Part shown: piece after piece, positions 45,602 through 57,300 of the stretch
Numbering within the stretch: the stretch's first letter is position 1
Layout of the letters: every line of letters starts with the position of its first letter
The notes under the pieces: model-generated
What the model saw: the letters and a program-made list of their open reading frames with translations, nothing else
Told to the model about the DNA's origin: nothing
Databases searched by the model: none
Program-made: the position numbers and the translations under genes
Assembly (NCBI GenBank): GCA_965221605.1
Contig: CBDCSK010000004.1
Span: 295,538 to 359,537 of the forward strand
Direction: 5' to 3'
DNA from: Aldehydirespirator sp965221605
Lineage (GTDB): Bacteria > Actinomycetota > Acidimicrobiia > Acidimicrobiales > Aldehydirespiratoraceae
Length of the DNA stretch: 64,000 nucleotides

Positions 45602-46597
45602 ATGGCTGTGGAGGCTCTGATCGCTCCCACAAGGGAGGAAGCGACAGCAGCAGCGGAGAGACTCCACGCTGAAGGCGCTGCGAGGGTGTTGCTTTTCGGA
45701 TCGGTGGCGAGAGGGGACGCGCGCCCGGAAAGCGATATCGACCTGGTGGCCGTATTCGATGACATCGACTACGGGAACCGTTTGGGCCTCCGACTGGGGT
45801 TGATCGCCGCGGCTGAGGAGACCGTGGGGCGCAGAGTCGAAGTCCACGTCACGGACTGGCCGGAGTGGCGGCGACGCAGCGAGGAAGTCACGGCCTCGTT
45901 CGAGGCTCGGATCGCGCGGTATGCCGTGGTGCTTGTGGACCGTGAGCCTGTAGGCGTCAGATGGGACAAGGAGATCGGTTTGCCGGACAGCGACGTAGGG
46001 GAGGCCTTGGCGCGCCTGGAGGAGGTCGACAAGGCTCTTGAAGGACTGCTCAAGAACCTGCTCCCGGGTGACCTTGAGTTGGCCGCGATGGAACGCGGCT
46101 CGGAGACTGAGGCGGTCATCCGGTGGGAGCGGCGGATGGTCGAAGTGTGCCGACTGGGGGCCCTCGCAATAGAGACAGGGATCAAGGCGTTAGTGGCCTT
46201 GGGCGGCAAGAGCCCAGAGTGGACCCATCTGATCCACAAACTGGTCATGGAGCTTGATGACGACAATGTGAGAACCGCGGTGGAGGACAGTTTGAAGCCG
46301 TTGGAGGCGAACACGGTCAGCGACAAGGACGCGCCGTATTCGGATGTGTCGATGTGGAGCGCGATGGGCGATTACATCTCTGCAGGGCCCGAATCCGATA
46401 GCGGAGATACGACTCGACTGGGGCCATTGATTGTCAATGCGGCTATCGGCATCACACACTGCGCGGCGAGTGAGCTGGTGACGAGAGGACCCAATCAGCT
46501 AGTGGAGATGGCTGTAAGGACCTCGAAGGCGGTTGAGGCGATGGTGGCAGCCGGCCATCTCGAGACGCGACCGGCCGCGGGTGCCTCCCCCCGTTGA
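45602..46597 (+). CDS. Nucleotidyltransferase-HEPN fusion protein
   Basis: 331 residues from ATG 45602. The N-terminal MNT domain has VLLFGSVARGDARPESDIDL (GSx10DxD) and the later acidic strand RVEVHVTDWPEW. The C-terminal 180 residues are helical and HEPN-like (CRLGALAIETGIKALVALGG, then WTHLIHKLVMEL). MNT and HEPN are usually separate antitoxin and toxin; here they form one chain, so the protein may be self-regulated. The last 20 residues (EAMVAAGHLETRPAAGASPR) are encoded by the 61-bp direct repeat and may be a foreign tail. Confidence 0.75.
   Translation: MAVEALIAPTREEATAAAERLHAEGAARVLLFGSVARGDARPESDIDLVAVFDDIDYGNRLGLRLGLIAAAEETVGRRVEVHVTDWPEWRRRSEEVTASFEARIARYAVVLVDREPVGVRWDKEIGLPDSDVGEALARLEEVDKALEGLLKNLLPGDLELAAMERGSETEAVIRWERRMVEVCRLGALAIETGIKALVALGGKSPEWTHLIHKLVMELDDDNVRTAVEDSLKPLEANTVSDKDAPYSDVSMWSAMGDYISAGPESDSGDTTRLGPLIVNAAIGITHCAASELVTRGPNQLVEMAVRTSKAVEAMVAAGHLETRPAAGASPR
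46534..46594 (+). repeat. 61-bp direct repeat, left copy
   Basis: Begins TGAGGCGATGGTGGC and ends GGGTGCCTC, one base, CCCCGT. It matches 48018-48078 at 57 of 61 positions. It forms the 3' end of the MNT-HEPN gene and lies just upstream of the AAA/DUF4143 gene. Confidence 0.8.
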
Positions 46598-46721
46598 GAG
46601 GGCGACGTCGATGACGGCTCGTGCCCCCTCCCGTAGCAGATCTAGGGGGTAAAACTACTGGTAGCCGCCGGGTGTTCCTGCTGTTAGCGTGCGGCCGTCA
46701 CGACGCGGGGTGGGCGCGGGC

Positions 46722-47987
46722 ATGGACGAGACGGCAAGGCTGGCGCGGCGGATCGAGCCTTCGTTGTGGCGCGCCCTGGACGTGTTCCGGGTTGTCGTGC
46801 TGCACGGCCCCCGCCAGTCGGGCAAGACGACGCTTGCCCGTCGGGTCGTCGACGGGGGGACGTTCCTGTCGCTCGACGAGCCCGGGTTGCTGCCTGTGGC
46901 CCTCGACGATCCGACCGGGTTCGTCACCGGCCGATCGAGGCCGGTCGTCATCGACGAGGTTCAGCGGGGAGGCGACGACCTGGTGCGAGCGGTCAAGGTC
47001 GCCGTCGACGCGGATCCCGCTCCGGGTGCGTTCCTGCTCACCGGTTCAGCCGGGTTCCTTACCGTCCCGGTGCTCTCGGAGTCCCTTGCCGGCCGGGCTG
47101 TGTTCCTCGATTTGGCCCCCTTCTCCGAGGTGGAGGTCGAGGCCGCCGCCGACGGTCTGCTGGCTCACCTGGCGGGCGGCGAGTCCTCGGGGCACACCGA
47201 ACTGCTGGGGGCCGCTCCCTCGACGGTGACCCGGCGCGAGTACGCCGAGCGGATCTGCCGGGGCGGATACCCCGAGGCCGTCGGTCTCAGCGACGCCGAC
47301 CGCCGGCTCTGGTTCAGCGCCTACGTTCACACCGCGGTGGCCCGCGACATCGTCGAGCTCACCGGGGCCAGACGGTCCACCGAGCTGCCCCGCCTGCTGC
47401 GAGCCGCCGCGGCCCGCACCGCCGGCGAACTGGTGGTGCAGGATCTGCACAGGGACCTGGAGTTCGGCAGCATCGACACCACGGCGGACTATCTGTCGTA
47501 TCTGGAGATGACCCATCTGGTGACCCGTCTGCCGGGTTGGTCCACCGGGTCGGCCACGCGGGCCAAGCGGCGGGCCAAGCTGCACGTCGCCGACACGGGC
47601 CTGGCCGCGACCATGCTCGGCATGACCGCCGAATCGCTCAGCGACCCGGCGGCGCCGGCACGCGGACCCCTGCACGAGACCTTCGCGGCGAACGAGCTGC
47701 GCCGCCAGGCGGCCGCCGTAGCTCCGGACCTGCACTTCTGCCACTATCGGGACTCCCGCGGCCGTGAGATCGACCTGCTCATCGAGCGGCCCGACGGCCG
47801 CCTCATCTCGGTTGAGGTAAAGGCAGGCGCCAACGTACGTCCCGCCGACGCCAAATGGCTGCTGTGGCTGCGAGACCTGGTCGGTGAGCGGTTCGAGATG
47901 GGCCTGGTCCTCTACACCGGCGCCCACCCCCTCAGGCTCGCCGACCGGATCCTTGCCCTGCCGCTGTCGTACCTCTGGCAGATCTAA
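46722..47987 (+). CDS. AAA ATPase with DUF4143 nuclease-like domain
   Basis: 421 residues from ATG 46722. Walker A GPRQSGKTTLARRV is at about 31-39 and Walker B PVVIDEVQRGGDDL near 76. TGSAGFLTVPVLSESLAGRA contains the sensor and arginine-finger region. The C-terminal DUF4143 part has RGREIDLLIERPDGR and ISVEVKAGANV, the D-ExK-like core of a PD-(D/E)XK fold. Such ATPases are common, of uncertain role, often mobile and found in defence or stress settings. The gene is enclosed by 61-bp direct repeats. Confidence 0.9.
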   Translation: MDETARLARRIEPSLWRALDVFRVVVLHGPRQSGKTTLARRVVDGGTFLSLDEPGLLPVALDDPTGFVTGRSRPVVIDEVQRGGDDLVRAVKVAVDADPAPGAFLLTGSAGFLTVPVLSESLAGRAVFLDLAPFSEVEVEAAADGLLAHLAGGESSGHTELLGAAPSTVTRREYAERICRGGYPEAVGLSDADRRLWFSAYVHTAVARDIVELTGARRSTELPRLLRAAAARTAGELVVQDLHRDLEFGSIDTTADYLSYLEMTHLVTRLPGWSTGSATRAKRRAKLHVADTGLAATMLGMTAESLSDPAAPARGPLHETFAANELRRQAAAVAPDLHFCHYRDSRGREIDLLIERPDGRLISVEVKAGANVRPADAKWLLWLRDLVGERFEMGLVLYTGAHPLRLADRILALPLSYLWQI

Positions 47988-48017
47988 GCAAGCCCACCAA
48001 CTCGTCCCAGGCTGCAA

Positions 48018-48078
48018 TGAGGCGATGGTGGCGGCCGGCGATCTCGAGACGGGACCGGCCGCGGGTGCCTCGCCCCGT
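48018..48078 (+). repeat. 61-bp direct repeat, right copy
   Basis: Same sequence as 46534-46594 with four substitutions, three of them C to G. It lies 30 bases after the AAA/DUF4143 stop and is followed at once by the 101-bp tandem repeats. Confidence 0.8.
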
Positions 48079-48089
48079 CAAGGTGGCCA

Positions 48090-48295
48090 AAGAAGTTCGA
48101 TGCAATACAATTCCGGTTGTGGGGAAGTGGAGATCCTCTAGCCCCGGCGGCCCGGTGCGGCTGACCTCTTGCGCCGCCGGGGGGCGAAGGAAGAAGTTCG
48201 ATGCAATACAATTCCGGTTGTGGGGAAGTGGAGATCCTCTAGCCCCGGCGGCCCGGTGCGGCTGACCTCTTGCGCCGCCGGGGGGGGGTCGAAGG
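48090..48295. repeat. Two tandem 101-bp repeats upstream of the giant surface-protein gene
   Basis: Copies run 48090-48190 and 48191-48295 and are almost identical, the second having a longer G run. Each opens AAGAAGTTCGATGCAATACA. Each also has CCCCGGCGGC and GCCGCCGGGG arms that fold into a hairpin. They occupy the 332-base gap before ATG 48320 and may be a leader or promoter region. No ORF here is convincing. Confidence 0.75.
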
Positions 48296-48319
48296 CCGTT
48301 TGCTCGTCTGGCCGAGGCA

Positions 48320-51300
48320 ATGAGATCCGCCTCAGGATTGCGGGGTCTCGTCGGGGTAATCGTGGTGGCGCTGGCAGGGTCGGTGCTGGTCGTGGCGCCG
48401 GTGCCGCTGCTGCCGGATCCGGGGGGGCTGCTGGGCCCGGCCGAGGCCGAGGCGCAGCAGGTCACCTCGCAGGCGGTCCTGCATCGCAGCACGATTGTTG
48501 AGGGCCAGACGCGCGCCTTCCAGATCAGCAATATCCCGACGCGGCCCGAGTACTACCTGCACGCCAGCGTCGCGGGCTCCTTCAGCGCCGAGGCGAGCGA
48601 CGTCACGATCACCACCAACAACCTGCTCGGCCAGGCGCTGACCGTCACGCCCGACGCCGACGGCCCGCGCGCCTACCCGGACGCCGTCTACAGGCACATC
48701 CGCTTCGAGGTGACCGCCAACGGCGACTCTGACGGCGCCGGCGACGAGACCCTCGGCGTCCGCCTCTGCACCACCGCCGACTGCACCGGCGGCGCCGTGC
48801 TCGGCGAGTGGACGGTCACCATCACCGAGCCCGCGGCGGACACCACGCTCAACGGCACGGGCGCGACGGTCACCATCCCTGGCGGAAGGGCGCTCTCCGT
48901 CATGGAGGATTCCGCCAACGGCGACGGCCGCGACCGGCGCGCCACCTTCAGCATCAACATCACCACCGCGCCCACGTCCGACATCGCCGTCGTCGCCTAC
49001 ACCGAAACCGGGGTGAGTACCGGCGCGAAGATGGCCCCATTCGCCCGCATCAACAGCTCGCTGTCCCCGGATTATCCCCTCCACGGGGCCGACGGCCACA
49101 ACCCCGTGCAGGCGGAGTACCTGGTGGGCTACTGGGCGAGTGGCGCGACCGGCTCCAGGGACTTCACCATCATCTCCACCGACAACGTCGCTGATTCACC
49201 TGGTGGCACGATCAGCGGCAATCTCAAGTTCAAGGTGCTCGTCAACGACTCCAGCTTCGGCGATGAAAACGGCGGCGCCACGGCCTACTCAGGCATCACC
49301 ATCCCCGACTTGCCCGTCAGCGTCACCGACGACGATGAGCCGACTCGCGTCCGGCTCCTGCCCACGAGTCCCGCCGACAACGAGGCCACCGAGGGCAACA
49401 CGGACAAGGCCACGGTCCTGGTCAAGCTCGACCGCGCGCTGGTCGCGGGCGAGGAGGTCACGGCGCTGCTGACCTTCATCGGCGCAGTCCTGGGCACGAA
49501 CTTCACTCTTGCCGCGCAAAGCGGACAGACCGGCGTGACCTACGCCAACTCTTCGGACGGGACCCAGGGCCTCGTCACCCTCGCCGGTGCCGGCTTGCAG
49601 GAGGGCGTCATCGAGGTCACTGCGCTCACGGACACCGACTCTGACAGCCAGACGCTGCAGATCGGGATGCCGCCCTATGACCAGCCTTGGCGCGACAATT
49701 TCCACCGCTCGAACCTCGACGGCGGCGTCTGCGCCGCGCACGGCTGCCCCGACCGTCCGCAGGACGACCCCGGCCAGCGCTTCCAGTCCGTCACCCTCGC
49801 CGAGGCGGTGCCCGGCCTCACGATCACCGAGCACGCCGACCCCGACGCGCGCGTGGTCACGGAGGGCAAGGATTACAGCTACACCCTTCAGTTGAACACG
49901 GCGCCGTCGAACGCCGTCACCATCACCACGACGATCGCATCGGGCGGATCGGTGCAGGCCGGCGGCACCCTCACCTTCACGAGCGGCAACTATGCGATGC
50001 CGCAAACGGTGACGGTGCGCCCCGCGGACAACAACATGGACGAGGCGAATCGGACGCTGACCGTGACGCACGCCTTCAGCGGCGACACCACGTACGCCGC
50101 CCTGTCCAACGTCACCCACGAGGTGAGCGTGCTGGACGACGACGCGACCACGATCACCATGGCCACCTCGAACAGCGGCCTCCGCCTCGACGGCCGCGGA
50201 AACAACATCTCGCGGATCATGGTCGAGGGCGACGCCACGCGCGTCGACCGCTCCCTCACCATCTCGCTGGGCCGCGCCCTCGCGGACGGAGAGTACGTCC
50301 GCGTGCCCCTCCGGGTCGAGGCCGTCGCCAACGGCAACGATCCGTCGCTGCCGGAGGATCCGCCAGATCGGGACGATGACGATGATCCCGAGCTGCCGCG
50401 TGACCTCGACCCGCGCCGCACGGTGGTGGACAGCTTCCGCGGGCCGCGCGCGAGCGCCAACGTCGCCTGGCCGCCGATCCACAACGACGTCGTCATGACC
50501 GCCACCGGCACGGGCGTCACCTATGAGCATTCCAACCGCCATACGCCGAATCACATCGGCTTCCGCTACATCGAGTTCCGCGGCGCGGGTGCGCAGACCG
50601 CGACGATCGTGATCCACGCCCGCGACGGCTTCGACGACGGCGAGAGCTACGACGAGGCCTTCGCCATCACCTTCCCCTACGACCTCCGCGCGTTTGATGA
50701 GGACACCGACGAGCCGCTCAGCAGCTCACCCGTCGACAGCAACCTGGGCGGCGGCATCGCGGTGACACAGGAGGGCGTCGAGGCGTGGTTCGGCATCACG
50801 GACGACGATGAGGCGGTGGTCGAAGGGCGTGACGTGGCCCCGGACTGGGCGCCGCTGCCCGCCGGACTCAGTCCTGGCGACCAGTTCCGCCTCATTTATG
50901 TGACGAGTCAGGAGACGGCCGCAACGAGCGGTGACATCTCCACGTACGACGCCTTTGTGCGCGCCGAGATCACAGGGAACGACCTGGTGAATGGGGGAGT
51001 CACCGCCATGATCCCCTACGCCGACTCCTTCAGGGTCGTCGGCGAGGCCGTGGCGCTTGCACACGATCACGCGCGGTTCGATGCCGACAACAGTGAGCAC
51101 CCGAACGTCCCCATCTACTGGGTCGGCGGCAGCAAGGTCGCTGACGACAACTCGGATTTTGCCGACGGACGTGACTGGGACGACGAAGCGAATCCGCGCC
51201 ATGCCGACGGCACGGCGGCGACAGTGCACACGGACGGCTACTGGACCGGGACTGGCTATACAGGGCACCTGCGGAACTACGGCGGCTTTTGGTCTTGTAG

Positions 51301-54300
51301 TTGGGGCTCACAGGGCTACCCAGAATATCCACACTTGGGCAGATCGAGAGTCTCTGTCGGATACCTGAACGCGACCGATCGATATCATTTCAATCCTCTG
51401 GGACCTGAGCCGTTCTCCGGCGAAGACCCAGGACAGGGCTTTTGTCATTCCTTCCCCAGCAGCCAAATGCGTCCAATGTACGCACTCTCCGGCCTGTTCA
51501 CGGTTGTCGGCGAGGTGAGCATCGAGGGAGGAGAGGCGACTGAGGGCAGCCCGGTCACCTTCACAGTCTCTCGCCCTGTCGCGGAGGCGTCGCCGACAAC
51601 CGTGACGTACACCCTCAGCAACGGACGCGGCGTCACCGCAGACCCCGCGTACAGCATCGCCACCGGCGCAGCGGGTGGCTCCGGCGCTGACTACACCAAC
51701 GACTACGCAGGCGTCGGCACGGTGACCATCGCTGCGAATCAGAGGGTTGCCAGCTTCACCGTCCCCACCACTCAGGACAATACCTACGAGGGCAATCACT
51801 ACTTCAACGTGAAGCTCACCGGCACCGACTCGCAAACTATTGATGTTCGCAACGACACCGCCATCGGCACGATCACGGACGCCGCCGACGCGCCCTCCTT
51901 GCAGTTCAGCCCGGCCTCGGTCAGCGCCTCGGAGATGGGCGGCACGGCGACGCTGACCGTGATCAGGACGCGCGCGACGCTCGTGCCCTCGTCGGTGACG
52001 TGGACCACCGCGGACGGCACGGGCGCGAGCGGCGCGACGCACCCCGGCGACTACACGTCGGCCACGGGGACGGTGCAGTTCGCGCCCAACGTCGCATCAC
52101 AGACGATCACCGTCGACATCACGGCGGACAGCACTGCGGAGAGCGCCGAGACGTTCAGCGTCCAGCTCAGCGACCCCGTCGAGGCGACGCTCGGCAGCGC
52201 CGCCAGGGCCACGGTCACGGTGACCGACGCCGACGTGGGCCCGCTGCCGACTGTCGATGTCACGCTGTCCGCCTCTGCCGGCGTCGCGGTCGAGGGCGTG
52301 GCCGGGCCCACGCTCACGGTGGCCATCAGCCGCGCGCTGACCGCCGGCGAGACGGTGACGGTGCCGTTGACGTTCGAGGGCGCGACCGTGGCCGATGACT
52401 ACCGGTTGGTTGATGCGATAGTGGCGTCCGGGGTGTCCCTCGTCGATTCAGGCGGAACGCACACGGCTCAGAACCCGGCGGTGCTGTTCACGGGCAGCGG
52501 GACGACGGCGCCGTTGAGGATCGACTTCAGCGAGAACGATGACCGCACCCAGCCCTACCTCGTCGTTGACTATGGCACGGCCGACCGCGCGCCGAGCGGC
52601 GGCGGGGTGACGGTGGGAACGCTCGCGGGCGGGCCCGTCGGCGTCGTCCTGCAGGACGACGAGACCGGCGACATCGAGGTGCCGGCGGATTGGCCGCTTG
52701 CGCCGTCGGGCCTGAGCGCCGGCGACGACTTCCGGCTGCTGTTGCGCACATCGACGGCGCGCGACGCGACGTCGTCGGACATCGCCGACTACGACACGTT
52801 CGTGCGCAGGGTGCTGGCGACGGGCGGCCACGCCGACATCCTGCCCTACGCGGGCTTCTTCAAGGTGCTGGGCAGCACCCGAAGCGGCAGCGGCAGCAGC
52901 GGGGCGACGGCGCGCTTCCACAACGGCCTGGTGACCTCCGGCGAGCACAACGACCACCACGACCAGGCCGGCGACGGGTGGGCCGACGGCTCCGCGAGGA
53001 GCACCCGCGGCACTGTGGCGACACCCGTCTATTGGCTGAACGGCGCCATCATCGCCAACAACTACGCAGACCTGTGCGACATCAGCTGGACGGGGTCGGG
53101 GGCCGGCGTGCGGGACGGCTTCGACCAGAACGACCCCCGCAGCGAGGACGGGACGCAGAACATCCCCGACGGCAACGTGACCAACTCGCAGCGGTACGAG
53201 CCCTGGACGGGATCGGGCAACGCCTGCGAGGCGTGGAGCCACCCCCTGGGAGCGAGCACGGTGTCGCGCGGCGGGCACAGCGGGGCGAACAACCTGCTGC
53301 ACGCCGCCGCCGCGGCCAACACGCAGGAGCGGCCGCTCCTCGGGTTGTCGCCCGTGTTCAAGGAGGCGGCGTTGCCGGTGCTGGGGTTCGCACGCGCCAC
53401 GTCCCTGGTCAACGAGGATGACGGCACTCTCTCGGTGACCGTGAATGCCGATCCGGCGCCGGGCGCCAACCTCACGGTGAGTTACACGGTCCTAGACTCG
53501 TCGAGCGGGCAGGCAGGACTCGAGGCGACGAGCGGCTCCGACTTCACCGCGCCCTCGGGCTCGTTCACCATCGACGCCGGCGCGACGAGCGGCACGATCG
53601 TCATCGCGATCACCGATGACGACGTCTTCGAGAAACCTGAGGCTCTCCGACTGACACTCACTGCCTCGTCTGGCTACACCGTAGACGCGCCAAGGGGCAA
53701 TACCACCGTCAGCATCAGCGATAACGATCGCGCGGAGCTCACGCTTGGGCAGGCGTCGTACACGGTGTTGGAGAGCGGGGGCACCGTCGCGGTCATCGTC
53801 GACCTCAGCGAGACAGCGCCCGATGCGGTGAACGTCAGGCTCACCCTGGCCGACGGCACGGCGACGGGCTCCAGCGGCGGCGCCGGCGCCGACTTCGACA
53901 GCGACGTGCTGACGGCGACGATCGCGGCCGGGTCAGACACCGCAACGTTCAGCATCCCGATCACCGGCGACGGCGCAGCCGAGGCGGACGAGACGTTCAC
54001 GGCGACGCTCAGCAAGGGCAGCGGCGGCGTGACCGCGAACACGGACATCGGCAGCCCGCACGTCGCGACCGTCACCATCGCGGACGACGACCACGCGCAG
54101 GGGCTGCTGTTCGCCCCGCCCGCCGCTACCGGCCTGACGCTGGACGAGGGCGCCACGGCCACCTACACCGTCCGCCCGGCGACCGCGCCGACGGGCACGG
54201 TGACGGTGACGATCACCGGCGCGGGCTCCGGCATCACCGTCGACACCGACCCCTCGATGGCGAGCGACCAGAACACGCTGACGTTCACGACGTCGGACTG

Positions 54301-57300
54301 GTACATCGCGCAAGAGGTGACCGTCAGCGCGGGCCAGGACTTGAACGCCGCGAACGAGATGGTCACGCTCACCCACGCGCCGACCGGCGGCGGCTATTCG
54401 TCGAGCCACAACGCCGACTTCGTCGTCACGGCGGACGACGACGAGACGCTGGCGACGCCGGTGACCGTGACCATGTCGGCCTCCGACGGCGACTCAGACG
54501 GCGACGCGGTGGAGAACGGCGCCGGGACGACCGGCTACCGCACCATCACGATCACGCTGGGCCGGGCGTTGACCGGCGCGGAGACGGTGACGGTGCCGCT
54601 GACCGTGCAGGGCGCGACGGTCGCGGACGACTACACCTTCGATCTGCAGCCGGGGACGCAGACCGGTGTGACGCTGTTGAACTCGGGCGCGACCTACACG
54701 GCCCAGAACCCGGCGCTGCGGTTCGTGTCCGGCGGGACCGCAGCGACTCTGCGGCTGCGGCCGGTCAACGACAGCGACCGCACCCAGCCCTACGTGGTCG
54801 TGGGCTTCGGCACCGACAGCCGCGCGCCCTCGGGCGTCAACGTGACGCTGGGGACGGTCTCCGGCGGCCCGATCGGCGTCGTGCTGGTGGACGACGAGAC
54901 GGGCGCCATCGAGGTGCCGTCGTCGTGGGGGCTGGTGCCGGCCAGCGGGGTGGGCGCGGGCGACGACTTCCGGCTGCTGTTCCGCACCTCGACGGGCCGC
55001 GACGCCACGTCCGGCGACATCGCCGATTATGACGCCTTCGTCCGCATGGTGCTGGCCACGGGCGGCCACGCCGACATCCTGCCCTACGCGGGCTTCTTCA
55101 AGGTGCTCGGCTCGACGCGCAGCCAAAGCGGCAGCACGGGCACCACGGCGCGGGTGCACAACGACATGGCCGATGAGCACACCGGCGCCACGCCGTCGGG
55201 CGGCTGGGCGGACGGCTCCGCGGCGTCCTCCGTCGGCGACGGCGCCGTCGGGGTGCCGATCTACTGGCTCAACGGCGCGATCCTGGCCAACAACTATGCC
55301 GATCTCTGCGACCTCGCCTGGTCGTCGGGCAGCGGGGTCACCACAGGCTGGGACACCGACGACCCGCGCAGCGAGGACGGGACGCGCAACATCCCCACCG
55401 GGTCGATCAGCGACTACCGGCCCTATGAGCCGTGGACGGGCACCGGCAACACCTGCGAGGCCTACAACTACCCGCTGGGCGCCGCCCAGGTGTCGAAGGG
55501 GTCAGCGGACCGAGGCGGCGGCCAGACCCTCTTCCACACGATCGCCCTCGGCGCCAACACCGAGCAGCGGCCGCTCTACGGCATGTCGCCGGTGTTCACG
55601 GTGGAGGGGACGGCGGCGGAGCTGGGCGTCTCGGCGGGCGGGACGGTGACCGAGGGCGGCACGCTGACGGTCACGGTGACGCTGAGCAAGAACGCGGCCT
55701 CGAACCTGTCGGTTCCGGTGCGGATGCGCACGAGCGGCAATCCCACCGCGTCGGCGGCGGACTTCACGCTCTCCGACGGCGGCAGCGTCGCGATCACGAG
55801 CGGGACGAGCAGCGGCACGCTCACCTTCACCGCCGTCGACGACGACATCGACGAGGACGCCGAGACGCTGGTGCTGGAGTTCGGGGCGCTGCCCGCAGGC
55901 GTGGTCGCGGGCTCGACGGACAGCGTGAGCATCACGATCAACGACAACGACACGGCCGGGGTCACGGTCACGCAGACGGGCGGGAACACCGCCGTCGCCG
56001 AGGACGGCGGCACGGACGCCTACACGGTCGCGCTGGACACGCAGCCGCTGTCGAACGTGGTGGTCACGCTCACGAGCGGCGCATCGACGGCGGCGCTGCT
56101 GAGCGGAGGCTCGCAGTCGGATCAGGGCGCGGTGACGCTGACGTTCACGCCGGCCTCCTGGGGCGCGCAGACGGTGACGGTGCGCGGCGTGGACGACGAC
56201 ATCGACAACGAGAACGACCGCCGCGACGTGACGATCACCCAGGCGGTCACGACGGGCGACACGAACGGCAAGTACACCACCAGCACCAACGTGGCGGACG
56301 TGTCGGTGCGGGTCGACGACGACGACACCGCGGCGGTGACGATCACCGGCGGCCCGTTGACGGTCAACGAGGACCAGAGCGACACGGGAACCTACACGGT
56401 GGCGCTGGCCACGCAGCCCGTCGCCGACATCACGGTCACGGCCACGGCGCCGGCGGGCACGCGGGTCAGCGACGACGGCGGCTCGACGTGGGGATCGTCG
56501 CTGGATCTGGTGTTCACGTCGGGCACGTCGGGCAACTGGGCCACGGCGCAGACGGTGACCGTGCGCGGCCACCAGGACATCATCGACAACCCCGGCGACC
56601 AGCGCGCCGGCACCATCACCCATGCGATCACGTCGGGCAACGGCGACGGCATCCGCTACACGCCGACGACGCCGACCAAGCCCGGCGTCGCGGTGACGGT
56701 CACAGACGACGACGCCGCGCCGACGGCGATCACGCTGAGCGTGGACGACGATCTCATCAGAGAGGGCGACGGCGCGACGACGATCACGGTCACGGCCACG
56801 GTGCAGGGCGCGACCCGCTTCGGCGCGCCCAAGGCGGTCGTGGTGACGGTCACCCCGCTCGCCGACAGGACCGGATTCAACTACGTGGACATGGCGGCGG
56901 TGGGCGCGTTCACGATCAACATCGACGCGGGCGCGCAGACCGCGACGGGGATGTTCACGCTCACGCCCGACGACGACATCGTCGCCGAGGCGCACAACCT
57001 GGTCGCGGTCACCGGCAGCATCAGCGGCGACACCGCGACGACGATCAACCCGGACGAAATCCTGCTGCAAGACGACGACGCCACGCCGACGGTGGTCTCG
57101 CTGAGCGTCAATCCGATGTCGGTCACCGAGAACGGCGGCGCACGCAACATCGCCGTCACGGCGACGGTGGACGGCGGGACGCGTTTCGGCAACGCCAAGA
57201 CGGTGGCGGTCACCGTCGCCGGGCACAACGCGGATGGCCAGGTCAACTTCAGCCAGGTCGCCGGCTTCAACATCATCATCAATGCCGAAGCGAACACAGG

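Noticed and set aside
48090..48295. CRISPR-like or rRNA-associated tandem repeat
   Set aside because: Direct abutting copies with no spacers; better seen as a leader tandem repeat.
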